Origin: Pseudomonas sp. S30
GTDB taxonomy: Bacteria; Pseudomonadota; Gammaproteobacteria; Pseudomonadales; Pseudomonadaceae
DNA: 64,000 nt
NCBI RefSeq assembly: GCF_016518545.1
Contig: NZ_JACVTO010000002.1
Location: 124,001-188,000, forward strand
Direction: 5' to 3'
This document shows positions 22,470 through 30,784 of the stretch, piece after piece (within the stretch, counting starts at the first letter, position 1; the number at the start of each line of letters is the position of its first letter). A program made the translations under genes and the position numbers. A model generated the notes under the pieces. The model was not told the origin of the DNA. It searched no databases and saw nothing but the letters and a program-made list of their open reading frames with translations.

Positions 22470-22991
22470 CTAGTCGAGACCATGGATCAGCAATGAGCGG
22501 TCAATGGCCTTGACTACGCTTTCGCGAACCTTCGCGGCCAGGAACTCACTAGGGATTCTTCCCAGCGGACCATGAAGGCCGCGTGCCGGTCGGTGAGTAG
22601 CACTAACATAATCGCGAATCTGCAGGGCATGATCGCGGTCCCACGCCCAGAGCAGCCGGCCCCGAATAGGCCATTGCCACCACGCTTCATCCGGCCAACG
22701 CAGGTCGTGGACGAAGCGGGCGTGGCAGACCAGGCATTCAACCACGCCACGGCGCAGCACTGAATAACCTCCGTTTCCTACACCGCCGAACACCAGATAC
22801 TGCTGGCCACTGCCCTTGGGAGCGCTCCAGGGCATCAGGTCAGGGAAGCGTTCCTCCACGAACCACCCTCCCCACCTCTGGAGCCGTTGCCCCGCAGGTG
22901 CAACGTTACTGAAGCGATAGGGCTCCATGAACAGGACTCGGCCGGTGCATCGTGTGCATTTTATCTCTGCGCTCTCTCGTCCAGCCATCAC
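22470..22991 (-). CDS. Cytoplasmic zinc-ribbon-like protein, unknown function
   Basis: The 173-residue protein has no signal peptide. Two CxxC pairs, CTRC near residue 12 and CLVC near residue 86, could form a zinc ribbon. The middle carries HDLRWPDEAWWQWPIRGRLL followed by WAWDRDHALQIRDYV, very rich in tryptophan. It follows the Gly-rich small gene at 23019-23318 after 27 bases, so the two are probably one transcript. An alternative start is the second Met. Family not recognised. Confidence 0.65.
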   Translation of the reverse strand: MMAGRESAEIKCTRCTGRVLFMEPYRFSNVAPAGQRLQRWGGWFVEERFPDLMPWSAPKGSGQQYLVFGGVGNGGYSVLRRGVVECLVCHARFVHDLRWPDEAWWQWPIRGRLLWAWDRDHALQIRDYVSATHRPARGLHGPLGRIPSEFLAAKVRESVVKAIDRSLLIHGLD

Positions 22992-23018
22992 TGCACCCAG
23001 CGATCATTGGCGTTTGGA

Positions 23019-23318
23019 TCAATCACATCCGCCGCCCCCGTCGCCTCCCCCTCCACTGTCGCCGCCCCCGCTGTCACCACCCGAAAAACCATCGTTGCTG
23101 CCATGGCCGTCACCCCCGCTTGCAGCGTCACCACGATGGGCGTGGCAGCTGTCGCGCTGATCGAGGTTGGCGGTCTGGAGAACCGCACTGGTGATCACCA
23201 CAGGGATAACGGTACTGGTGGCAGGCGTGGGCATGAGGGTGCCAGTGTCGCTGGATGCTGAGTGAGGAGACTGTGTGGGGTGACGCTTGAACAGGCGTCT
23301 GTATAGGTAACGAATCAT
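23019..23318 (-). CDS. Small protein with Gly/Asp/Ser-rich tail ending GGGGCD
   Basis: The 99-residue frame starts MIRYLYRRLFKRHPTQ, a basic N-terminus without a clear signal peptide, and ends in about 35 residues of Gly, Ser, Asp and His with a final Cys-Asp. Another cysteine lies in RDSCHAHRG. Low complexity means the frame could be over-predicted, but its spacing to the zinc-ribbon gene (27 bases) favours a real operon. Function unknown. Confidence 0.5.
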   Translation of the reverse strand: MIRYLYRRLFKRHPTQSPHSASSDTGTLMPTPATSTVIPVVITSAVLQTANLDQRDSCHAHRGDAASGGDGHGSNDGFSGGDSGGGDSGGGGDGGGGCD

Positions 23319-23433
23319 GTGTTGGCTTTCTGTTGCTCGACCAGGACTCAACGGTGCGGGCGCGACCACTGCCTGTCAACCGTCAGCCATGCATCTTGAG
23401 CCATACGCCACAGTGAGACACTTTGGATGCGAA

Positions 23434-23449
23434 TGTTCCACGTGAAACA
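23434..23449. other. parS: parS-like site 3
   Basis: TGTTCCACGTGAAACA matches the parS palindrome with one change (G to A) from the perfect copy at 9164; the changed half fits the alternative TTTCACGTGAAA form known in other bacteria. It lies in an intergenic gap 18 kb from oriC. Confidence 0.8.
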
Positions 23450-23465
23450 TCGAGTGTAGGCCGAC

Positions 23466-24770
23466 TCATAATTCCAGATCCTTGAGTCGTCGGTATAGCG
23501 TTCGCTCGCTCATGCCCAGCTCCCTGGCCAGCGCTTTTCGCGACCCCTTGAAGTTGTTCAAGGCGTGAGCGAGTGCGCCGAGCTCAGGCGCGGTTCGCTC
23601 GTGCGAGGGCCGGTTACTAATGACATCTATGGGATCCAGCACATGTTCAGCGCGAATGATGCCATCATCGGCGAACAGCCAGGCACGCTCGAGCACATTA
23701 CGCAACTCACGGATGTTTCCAGGAAATGGATGGAGGCTAAGGCGTTCGATTGCTTGTGGATCGATCTGCGCCTGGCCTTTGCCAGCAATGCGTTGCAGAA
23801 GACTGTCGATCAACAGCGGCAGATCTTCGACACGGTCCCTCAGCGAAGGCAGCCGGATGGGAAAACCGCTGATGCGGTAGTACAGATCTTCGCGAAAGCT
23901 GCCGTCGGCCACCATGGACTTGAGCGGCTTGTGAGTGGCGCAGATCAAGCGAAAGTCCGAATGGACGGTGCGCAGACTGCCAACCGGACGAAAGCTTCCG
24001 GTTTCGATCAGACGCAGCAGCTTGACTTGCATCGCCAGCGGCACTTCGCCGATCTCATCGAGAAACAGCGTGCCGCCATGGGCCGCTTCGGCTAGACCGA
24101 TCTTGCGCTGGGTGGCGCCGGTAAAAGCCCCTTTCTCGTAACCGAACAGTTCGCTCTCGAACAGCGACTCGGTGAGTCCGGTGCAGTCCACCACGACCAA
24201 AGGCCCACTGCTGCGCGGGCTTCCCAGATGCACTGCACGGGCGAACAGCTCTTTGCCCGTTCCCGACTCGCCTTGCAGCAATACCGGAATCTGCGCCGGC
24301 GCGGCCCGCTGCAGACTCGCCAGTGCCGTCTTGAATGCCGCCGATTGGCCGACCAGGCCTTGTTGCTGGGGCTGTGCCGAGGCCAGGGTAACGGTGGTCA
24401 GACGCTCGACGAACGCTACCACCCTGCCCCGCTCGTCGAGGATCGGTCGCAGTTCCACATCCACATGCTCCGGGCCACGCGGGGTATGGTGAATGTGCAG
24501 CACTCGCTCGGGCGCCTTGCTGTCCCAGGCTTTACGCAGTGGGCAATGTTCGCCGGCCTGGTCGCAGGGCACCGCATAGTGGTGAGAAACCCGATGGCAC
24601 TTCTCTCCCAATGGCGCCCGATTTTCGGCAGCGAACTGGCGTCGGTAGGCGGCATTGGCGGCAAGAATGTTGTAGTCGGTGTCCAGCACGATGCAGGGCA
24701 GCGGGTCGTGCTCCAGGTAGGAGATCAGCGCCAGGATGGCGGGATGATTTGCAGCAGCGAGTTCTGACAT
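23466..24770 (-). CDS. fisR: FisR-like sigma-54-dependent activator sensing sulfane sulfur
   Basis: The 434-residue protein has an N-terminal PAS-like sensor (about 1-120), an AAA+ domain with Walker A GESGTGKE at 167-174 and the sigma-54 contact motif GAFTGA at 214-219, and a C-terminal Fis-type helix-turn-helix ([20 protein letters not shown]). The sensor has Cys58, Cys69 and Cys76; the spacing of 11 and 7 equals that of the three polysulfide-sensing cysteines reported for Cupriavidus FisR (53, 64, 71, from memory). It is divergent from the persulfide dioxygenase-SQR operon, as FisR is. The start at 24770 gives the compact family N-terminus. Confidence 0.88.
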   Translation of the reverse strand: MSELAAANHPAILALISYLEHDPLPCIVLDTDYNILAANAAYRRQFAAENRAPLGEKCHRVSHHYAVPCDQAGEHCPLRKAWDSKAPERVLHIHHTPRGPEHVDVELRPILDERGRVVAFVERLTTVTLASAQPQQQGLVGQSAAFKTALASLQRAAPAQIPVLLQGESGTGKELFARAVHLGSPRSSGPLVVVDCTGLTESLFESELFGYEKGAFTGATQRKIGLAEAAHGGTLFLDEIGEVPLAMQVKLLRLIETGSFRPVGSLRTVHSDFRLICATHKPLKSMVADGSFREDLYYRISGFPIRLPSLRDRVEDLPLLIDSLLQRIAGKGQAQIDPQAIERLSLHPFPGNIRELRNVLERAWLFADDGIIRAEHVLDPIDVISNRPSHERTAPELGALAHALNNFKGSRKALARELGMSERTLYRRLKDLEL

Positions 24771-24807
24771 GGGCTTACCGAGTAGGACTGTCAGCGAGGT
24801 TAGCAAG

Positions 24808-24865
24808 GACTGCCAAACACCGCCACAGACTGCCAACCTTCTGCCAGTTCGACTGCCAAACAGTC
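24808..24865. promoter_or_regulatory. Repeated upstream sites, probable FisR enhancer
   Basis: GACTGCCAA occurs three times on the plus strand, at 24808-24816, 24828-24836 and 24851-24859. The last copy is part of the palindrome GACTGCCAAACAGTC (24851-24865). They lie about 55-110 bases upstream of the candidate sigma-54 promoter, the usual place for enhancer binding. Confidence 0.6.
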
Positions 24866-24918
24866 GGCGGTACTCCGCCAAGCGCGCGGGAGCCTCGGTA
24901 ATTCGGGGTTCGATTGGC

Positions 24919-24933
24919 TGGCATGCATCTTGA
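24919..24933 (+). promoter_or_regulatory. Candidate sigma-54 promoter of pdo-sqr operon
   Basis: TGGCATGCATCTTGA fits the -24/-12 pattern TGGCAC-N5-TTGC with the GG element exact and the -12 element TTGA instead of TTGC. It is 58 bases before the dioxygenase start and downstream of the repeats. Confidence 0.6.
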
Positions 24934-24991
24934 AACAGGGTCAGTCCCTGCCTGTGGCGCTGCCCGGCTAGGCAGCGCTTTGGAGACTGCA

Positions 24992-25876
24992 ATGATCATC
25001 GGCAACAACCTTCATGTGGACGCCCTGTTCGACCCGGCGACCTCCACCTTGAGCTATCTGGTGATGGACAGGGAAACGCGCCAGTGCGCCCTGATCGACA
25101 GCGTACTGGACTACGACCCCAAGTCCGGTCGTACCGATCGCAATTCGGCCGACCGGCTGCTCGAGCGGGTCGAGGCGCTGGATGCCCAGGTGCAGTGGAT
25201 CCTGGAGACCCATGTACATGCGGATCATCTCTCCGCGGCGGCCTATCTCAAGCAGCAGGTGGGTGGCAAGGTCGCCATCGGTGCGCATATCACCCAGGTG
25301 CAGAAGACCTTCGGCGCCCTGTTCAATGCAGATCCGGGCTTCGCCCGTGACGGCAGTCAGTTCGATGTCCTGTTCCACGACAACGACCTGTTTCGCATCG
25401 GCAACCTTCATGCGCGTGCGTTGCACACCCCTGGGCATACACCGGCCTGCATGAGCTACCAGGTCGAGGACGGCGATGAGCGGGCGGTGTTCGTCGGCGA
25501 CACCTTGTTCATGCCGGACTACGGCACCGCCCGTTGCGATTTTCCGGGCGCCAGCGCGCGTACCTTGTACCGCTCGATCCAGCGCCTGCTCGCCCTGCCC
25601 GACAGCACCCGCCTGTTCATGTGCCATGACTACCTGCCTGGCGGTCGCCAGATGCGCTACGTCACCACGGTGGCCGAGCAACGTGAGCACAACGTGCACG
25701 TTCATTCAGGCGTCAGCGAGGACTGCTTCGTGGCGATGCGCGAGGCGCGTGATGCCACGCTGGAGATGCCGGTACTGATCTTGCCTTCGGTGCAGGTGAA
25801 CATGCGCAGCGGCCAGTTACCGGAGCCTGAAGACAACGGCGTGCGCTACCTGAAGATCCCGCTGAACCTGCTGTGA
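24992..25876 (+). CDS. pdo: Persulfide dioxygenase (ETHE1-like metallo-beta-lactamase fold)
   Basis: The 294-residue protein has the metal-binding motif [11 protein letters not shown] (His74, His76, Asp78, His79), [10 protein letters not shown] and [18 protein letters not shown], as in bacterial PDO2-type enzymes. It oxidises glutathione persulfide to sulfite with O2, using a single iron. The start at 24992 has GGAG upstream. It is the first gene of an operon with SQR and a TauE/SafE permease, divergent from fisR, so it acts in sulfide detoxification. Confidence 0.9.
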   Translation: MIIGNNLHVDALFDPATSTLSYLVMDRETRQCALIDSVLDYDPKSGRTDRNSADRLLERVEALDAQVQWILETHVHADHLSAAAYLKQQVGGKVAIGAHITQVQKTFGALFNADPGFARDGSQFDVLFHDNDLFRIGNLHARALHTPGHTPACMSYQVEDGDERAVFVGDTLFMPDYGTARCDFPGASARTLYRSIQRLLALPDSTRLFMCHDYLPGGRQMRYVTTVAEQREHNVHVHSGVSEDCFVAMREARDATLEMPVLILPSVQVNMRSGQLPEPEDNGVRYLKIPLNLL

Positions 25877-25915
25877 GCCTCGGCCCTTTTCATTATCAGA
25901 ATCAAAGGACACCCC

Positions 25916-27181
25916 ATGTCTGCCCTGCATGCTTCTCCCGTCCATCATCAAGTGCTGATCGTGGGGGCCGGAGCCGCTGGTATCGCCACCGCCTCCAGCC
26001 TCATCAGGCGTGATCCCACGCTGGACATCGCCCTCATCGATCCGTCCGCCGTGCATTACTACCAGCCTGGCTGGACGATGGTCGGTGCCGGCGTCTTCGA
26101 GGCCTCTTCCACGGCGCGCGACACGGCGGATCTGCTGCCCACCGGAGTGCATTGGATACAGGCGCGAGTGGTCGGCTTCGCGCCCGAGCAACGGCAGGTG
26201 ACGCTGGAGGACGGTCGCACGCTGACGTACGAGCAACTGGTGGTCTGCCCCGGCCTCAAGCTCGACTGGAGCGCCATCGAAGGGCTCGAAGACACGTTGG
26301 GACGCAATGGCGTGACCTCCAACTACCGCTACGACCTGGCCCCCTACACCTGGCAGCTGGTGCAGTCACTGCAACAAGGGCGCGCGCTGTTCAGCCAGCC
26401 GCCCATGCCGATCAAATGCGCAGGCGCTCCACAGAAGGCGTTGTACCTGTCCTGTGACCACTGGCTGCGCACCGGACGCCTGGGCGCGATCAGACCTGCC
26501 TTCTTCAACGCCGGCGGTGTCCTGTTCGGCGTGGCCGACTACGTACCGGCGTTGATGCGCTACATCGACAAGTACGCGGTGGACCTCAACTTCAGCGAGC
26601 GGCTGGTGGCCGTGGATGGCCCGAACCGGCTTGCCACCTTTGAGCGAACCTTGGCCGATGGCAGCAGCACAACCCACAGCGAAGCCTTCGACATGCTGCA
26701 CGTGGTGCCGCCGCAGGTCGCGCCGGACTTCATCCGGCACAGCCCGCTGGCCGATGGCTCGGGCTGGGTGGAGGTGGACCCGCACAGCCTGCGCCATCGT
26801 CGGTTCGCCAACGTGCACGGTCTGGGCGACGTGATCAATACCAGCAATGCCAAGACCGCAGCGGCTGCACGCAAGCAGGCGCCGGTGGTCGCGAACAACG
26901 TTCTGCTGGCCTTGGGCCGACCCGGCACACTGGCGGCCTACGATGGCTATGGGTCGTGCCCGCTCACCGTCGAGCGCGGCAAGATCGTGCTGGCCGAATT
27001 CACCTATGGTGGCAAGCTGGCCCCGAGCTTTCCACGCTGGCTGCTCGATGGGCGCGAGCCGACTCGGCTGGCCTGGTGGCTGAAGGCGCGGGTGCTGCCG
27101 CCGCTGTACTGGAAGGCCATGCTCAAGGGCCGCGAGTGGCTGGCGCGTCCCCAGCCGATGGCGGTCGAGTCGTCCAAGTGA
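25916..27181 (+). CDS. sqr: Sulfide:quinone oxidoreductase, type II-like
   Basis: The 421-residue flavoprotein starts with an FAD-binding GAGAAG (residues 17-22) after a short N-terminus. The segment MPIKCAGAPQKALYLSCDHW holds two cysteines of the type found at SQR active sites, and GLGDVINTSNAKTAAAARKQAP is the second FAD-contact segment. The short C-terminal amphipathic part (WWLKARVLPPLYWKAML) suits monotopic membrane attachment. It oxidises sulfide to sulfane sulfur with quinone. It follows pdo by 39 bases with an AAAGGA ribosome-binding site. Confidence 0.9.
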   Translation: MSALHASPVHHQVLIVGAGAAGIATASSLIRRDPTLDIALIDPSAVHYYQPGWTMVGAGVFEASSTARDTADLLPTGVHWIQARVVGFAPEQRQVTLEDGRTLTYEQLVVCPGLKLDWSAIEGLEDTLGRNGVTSNYRYDLAPYTWQLVQSLQQGRALFSQPPMPIKCAGAPQKALYLSCDHWLRTGRLGAIRPAFFNAGGVLFGVADYVPALMRYIDKYAVDLNFSERLVAVDGPNRLATFERTLADGSSTTHSEAFDMLHVVPPQVAPDFIRHSPLADGSGWVEVDPHSLRHRRFANVHGLGDVINTSNAKTAAAARKQAPVVANNVLLALGRPGTLAAYDGYGSCPLTVERGKIVLAEFTYGGKLAPSFPRWLLDGREPTRLAWWLKARVLPPLYWKAMLKGREWLARPQPMAVESSK

Positions 27182-27996
27182 TCGAACATCAGCTGCTGGG
27201 TGGCATCCTCGGTGCGCTGATCGGTGCGGTGCTGGCGCTCACCGGCGCCGGGGGCGGGATCCTCGCGGTACCGTTGCTGGTCTTCGGCCTGGGCCTGTCG
27301 ATGGTCGAGGCGGCCCCGATCGGGCTCCTGGCCGTGGGGCTGGCAGCGGCCGTTGGGGCGGTGCTGGGGCTGCGGCAGGGCCGGGTGCGCTACAGAGCTG
27401 CACTGCTGATCGCGCTCGTGGGGATCGCCTTCGCACCGCTGGGGCTATGGCTTGCCCATCGGGTGCCGAATGCGCCGCTGGCAGTGGTCTTTTCGCTGGT
27501 GCTGATCTATGCCAGCGCGCGCATCTGGCGCAAGGCGGTACTCGAACTGCGTGGTCAATCGCCGTGCGCCGCACGCCAGATCATGCCCTGCGTGCTCAAC
27601 CCGTTGCAGGGTCGCCTGCGCTGGACGCTGCCGTGTGCACGTGCGCTGGCAGTCACCGGTGCAGTCTCGGGGCTGCTGTCCGGGCTGCTGGGTGTGGGCG
27701 GTGGCTTCGTCATCATCCCGGCGCTGAACCGCTACACCAACCTGGACATGAAAAGCGTCGTCGCCACTTCTCTGGCCGTCATCGCCCTGGTGTCGCTGGG
27801 TAGCGTGGTGAGTGCCAGCCTGGGCGGCGTACTGTACTGGCAGGTGGGCGCGCCGTTCGCCTGCGGGGCGGTCGTGGGCCTGCTGGCAGCAAGGCCCCTG
27901 GCCGCCAGACTGGCCGGCCCGCGTCTACAGCAGTTGTTCGCGCTGGCCGGCTGGGGCGCAGCCGCCTCCCTGCTTGCCAAGGCGCTACTGGGCTAG
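27178..27996 (+). CDS. TauE/SafE-family sulfite exporter-like permease
   Basis: The 272-residue membrane protein has about eight hydrophobic helices in two homologous halves, each starting with a Gly-rich segment (ALTGAGGGILAVPLLV and LLGVGGGFVIIPAL). TauE/SafE proteins move organosulfur anions or sulfite. The start is a GTG at 27178, overlapping the sqr stop codon. In this operon it probably exports sulfite formed by the dioxygenase (inference). Its 3' end overlaps the convergent LysR gene by 12 bases. Confidence 0.88.
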   Translation: MIEHQLLGGILGALIGAVLALTGAGGGILAVPLLVFGLGLSMVEAAPIGLLAVGLAAAVGAVLGLRQGRVRYRAALLIALVGIAFAPLGLWLAHRVPNAPLAVVFSLVLIYASARIWRKAVLELRGQSPCAARQIMPCVLNPLQGRLRWTLPCARALAVTGAVSGLLSGLLGVGGGFVIIPALNRYTNLDMKSVVATSLAVIALVSLGSVVSASLGGVLYWQVGAPFACGAVVGLLAARPLAARLAGPRLQQLFALAGWGAAASLLAKALLG

Positions 27997-28872
27997 CAGT
28001 TGGTGCTGCTGTTCGGCGCAGAGCTTGAGCAGATAGTCCCAGACGACTCTCAGGCGCACCGACCTGTGCAGCTCGCGCCGGGTGCAGATCCAGTAGCTGC
28101 GCTGGATGGTCTCGCCGGGTAGCACCCTGACCAGCTCGGGGTCGTGACGCGCCATGTAGTTGGGCAGCACCGCGATGCCCAGGCCGGCACGAGCGGCCTG
28201 CTGCTGGGCGATCACGCTGGTGCTGCGAAACACCACGTTGGGCGTGCGGCAGAAGCTGTTGAGGAACAGCAGCTCCTGGCTGAAGATCAAGTCGTCGACG
28301 TAGCCGATCCAGGTGTGGCGCGCTAGGTCCTCACGGTGTCGAAGCGGTGCTGCGCGCTCCAGATACGCGGGGCTGGCGTAGAGCGCCAGGCGGTAATCGG
28401 TGAGCTTGCGAGTGATCAGCAGGTCTGCATTGGGCCGTTCCAGATGAATGCTGATTTCCGCCTCCCGGTTCAGGATGCTGACGAAGCGCGGGACGGCCAC
28501 CAGTTCGACTTCCAGGCCAGGGTAGCTTTCGAACAGCGCCCCGAGGCGCGGTGTGAAGAACTGGATACCGATTCCTTCCGTCACGCCCAGGCGGACCTTG
28601 CCAAGTGGCGTCATGGCCTGGGTGATTTCCTCCTGCGCCAACAGTGCCACGTTCTCCATGGCTTCGGCATGCTTGAGCAGCGCAAGCCCCGAAGGCGTCA
28701 ACTCGTAACCCTGGGCATGTTGAACGAACAGCGCCGTACCCAGGTGCCGCTCGATGCGCTCGATGTGCCGCGCCACCGTGCTGTGGGTGGTGTTGAGGCG
28801 CCTGGCCGCGGTCAGCAGGCGGCCGCTGCGGTGCAGTTCGAGGAAAAACCGCAGATCGTTCCAGTCGAACAT
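27985..28872 (-). CDS. LysR-family transcriptional regulator
   Basis: The 295-residue protein has an N-terminal helix-turn-helix (FDWNDLRFFLELHRSGRLLTAARRLNTTHSTVARHIERIE) and a LysR substrate domain. The start at 28872 (MFDWNDLRFF) is family-like; earlier in-frame codons are not. It is divergent from a GMC oxidoreductase with a 168-base gap, so it probably controls that gene and the transporter after it (inference). Its effector is unknown. Confidence 0.9.
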   Translation of the reverse strand: MFDWNDLRFFLELHRSGRLLTAARRLNTTHSTVARHIERIERHLGTALFVQHAQGYELTPSGLALLKHAEAMENVALLAQEEITQAMTPLGKVRLGVTEGIGIQFFTPRLGALFESYPGLEVELVAVPRFVSILNREAEISIHLERPNADLLITRKLTDYRLALYASPAYLERAAPLRHREDLARHTWIGYVDDLIFSQELLFLNSFCRTPNVVFRSTSVIAQQQAARAGLGIAVLPNYMARHDPELVRVLPGETIQRSYWICTRRELHRSVRLRVVWDYLLKLCAEQQHQLLAQ

Positions 28873-29009
28873 GCATGAGCTCCCAGCGGGTTTAGAAAGG
28901 CCCTTCGGCGCCGGCGGCACATGCCGCATGCCAGGGCTGTGCTAAAACGCACAACGGGTGCGCGAAATCACGTGTTTCCACCACGAAATTACGCACTAAG
29001 CTCTATTGG

Positions 29010-29025
29010 AACAAGAACAAAAACA
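29010..29025 (+). promoter_or_regulatory. CA-motif-like Hfq/Crc site before GMC gene
   Basis: AACAAGAACAAAAACA is a run of ARN triplets like the Hfq/Crc target motif of pseudomonads. It ends 15 bases before the start codon. The same TGGAACAAGAACAA stretch recurs before the transporter gene at 30737-30750. Confidence 0.55.
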
Positions 29026-29040
29026 GGCCCGAGGCTACCC

Positions 29041-30690
29041 ATGTCATCGACCGATTCCCTCTACGACTACGTGGTGGTCGGCGCCGGACCCGCCGGCTGC
29101 CTGCTGGCCAATCGTCTGTCCGCCGATCCGTCCTGCCGGGTGCTGCTGCTCGAAGCCGGGGGACGTGACAACTATCCCTGGATTCACGTGCCGGTCGGCT
29201 ACCTGTACTGCATCGGCAATCCACGTACCGACTGGTGCTTCAAGACTCAAGCCCAGCCAGGGCTGGACAACCGCGCCCTGGGCTACCCCCGCGGCAAGGT
29301 GCTGGGCGGCTGTTCCTCCATCAACGGCATGATCTACATGCGCGGCCAGGCCGCGGACTACGACGGCTGGGCCGAACTGGGCAATGCCGGTTGGAGCTGG
29401 AAGGAGGTGCTGCCGGTGTTCAAGGCCAGCGAACAGCACTTCGCTGGCGCCAACGACCACCATGGCGGGGCGGGCGAGTGGCGAGTCGAACAGCAACGCT
29501 ACAGCTGGCCGATTCTGCATGCGTTTCGCGACGCCGCCGAGCAGGTGGGTATCGAGAAGGTCGAGGACTTCAACACCGGCGACAACGCGGGCTGTGGTTA
29601 TTTTCAGGTCAACCAGCGCAGTGGCGTACGCTGGAATGCAGCCAAGGCATTCCTTCGCCCGGTTCGCTCCAGGCCCAACCTGACCGTGCTCACCGAGGTA
29701 CAGGTCGACCAGGTTCTGCTCGATCAGACTCGCGCCACGGCGGTCAAGGCGCGCTGGCAAGGCGCCTGGCACGAATTCCGTGCGCGCCGCGAGATCATCC
29801 TCTGTGCCGGTGCGATCGGCTCGCCGGGTATCCTGCAGCGCTCAGGTCTCGGACCACGCCGCCTGCTGCATGACCTGGGGATAGCGCTTCGGCATGAACT
29901 ACCCGGTGTCGGCGGCAACCTGCAGGATCACCTGCAGTTGCGCTTGATCTACCGCATTCGCAATACCCACACGCTCAACCAGATGGCCAACAGCCTGTGG
30001 GGCAAGCTGGGCATGGGCCTGCGCTATCTTTACGACCGCAGCGGTCCGCTGGCCATGGCGCCGAGCCAGCTTGGCGCCTTCGCGCGCTCCGGCCCCGAGC
30101 AGACCCGTGCCAACGTCCAGTATCACGTGCAGCCGCTGTCACTCGAACGCTTCGGCGAGCCACTGCATCATTTTCCGGCCTTCACCGCTTCGGTGTGCAA
30201 TCTGCGCCCGGCCAGCCGAGGGCGCGTCGACATCCGCTCGGCAGATGTGAATGAGCCACCGCTGATCGACCCCAACTACTTGAGCGATGCCCAGGACCTG
30301 AAGGTCGCCGCCGACAGCATCCGCCTCACCCGACGCATCGTCCAGGCCCCTGCCCTGGCGCAGTTCGATCCCGAGGAATACCTGCCCGGTGCGGCGCTGC
30401 AGACCGAGGAACAGCTGTACGAAGCCGCTGGCAAGATCGGCACCACGATCTTCCATCCGGTCGGGACCTGCCGGATGGGCAACGGGGCGTTGGACGTCGT
30501 GGACCACCAGCTGCGGGTTCACGGCGTCCCCGGCCTGCGCGTGGTCGATGCGTCGATCATGCCGCAGATCGTGTCGGGCAATACCTGTTCACCGACCCTG
30601 ATGATCGCCGAGAAAGCCGCGCAGCTGATCCTCCAGGGCATCCCCAGCCAGCTCGATCTCAGCGACCGCAACACCGTATCCACCCCCTGA
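29041..30690 (+). CDS. GMC-family FAD oxidoreductase (choline/alcohol dehydrogenase-like)
   Basis: The 549-residue flavoprotein has the N-terminal FAD motif VVVGAGPAGCLLANRL, then the GMC signature GKVLGGCSSINGMIYMRGQ, and the C-terminal FHPVGTCRMG with active-site histidine and HGVPGLRVVDASIMPQI. GMC enzymes oxidise alcohols; here the substrate is unknown. No twin-arginine or Sec signal is seen. It is paired with a LysR regulator upstream and an MHS transporter downstream, suggesting uptake and oxidation of one carbon source. Confidence 0.9.
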   Translation: MSSTDSLYDYVVVGAGPAGCLLANRLSADPSCRVLLLEAGGRDNYPWIHVPVGYLYCIGNPRTDWCFKTQAQPGLDNRALGYPRGKVLGGCSSINGMIYMRGQAADYDGWAELGNAGWSWKEVLPVFKASEQHFAGANDHHGGAGEWRVEQQRYSWPILHAFRDAAEQVGIEKVEDFNTGDNAGCGYFQVNQRSGVRWNAAKAFLRPVRSRPNLTVLTEVQVDQVLLDQTRATAVKARWQGAWHEFRARREIILCAGAIGSPGILQRSGLGPRRLLHDLGIALRHELPGVGGNLQDHLQLRLIYRIRNTHTLNQMANSLWGKLGMGLRYLYDRSGPLAMAPSQLGAFARSGPEQTRANVQYHVQPLSLERFGEPLHHFPAFTASVCNLRPASRGRVDIRSADVNEPPLIDPNYLSDAQDLKVAADSIRLTRRIVQAPALAQFDPEEYLPGAALQTEEQLYEAAGKIGTTIFHPVGTCRMGNGALDVVDHQLRVHGVPGLRVVDASIMPQIVSGNTCSPTLMIAEKAAQLILQGIPSQLDLSDRNTVSTP

Positions 30691-30739
30691 CCGGGTGAAT
30701 GCGAAACCGGCAGCCTGTAGTCGTGGCTGCCGACAGTGG

Positions 30740-30755
30740 AACAAGAACAATAATC
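30740..30755 (+). promoter_or_regulatory. CA-motif-like Hfq/Crc site before MHS transporter gene
   Basis: AACAAGAACAATAATC is again a run of ARN-like triplets. It ends 29 bases before the start codon, in the 94-base gap after the GMC gene. Confidence 0.55.
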
Positions 30756-30784
30756 ACTGTGGCCTTCGGGCCGAGGACAGCGAC

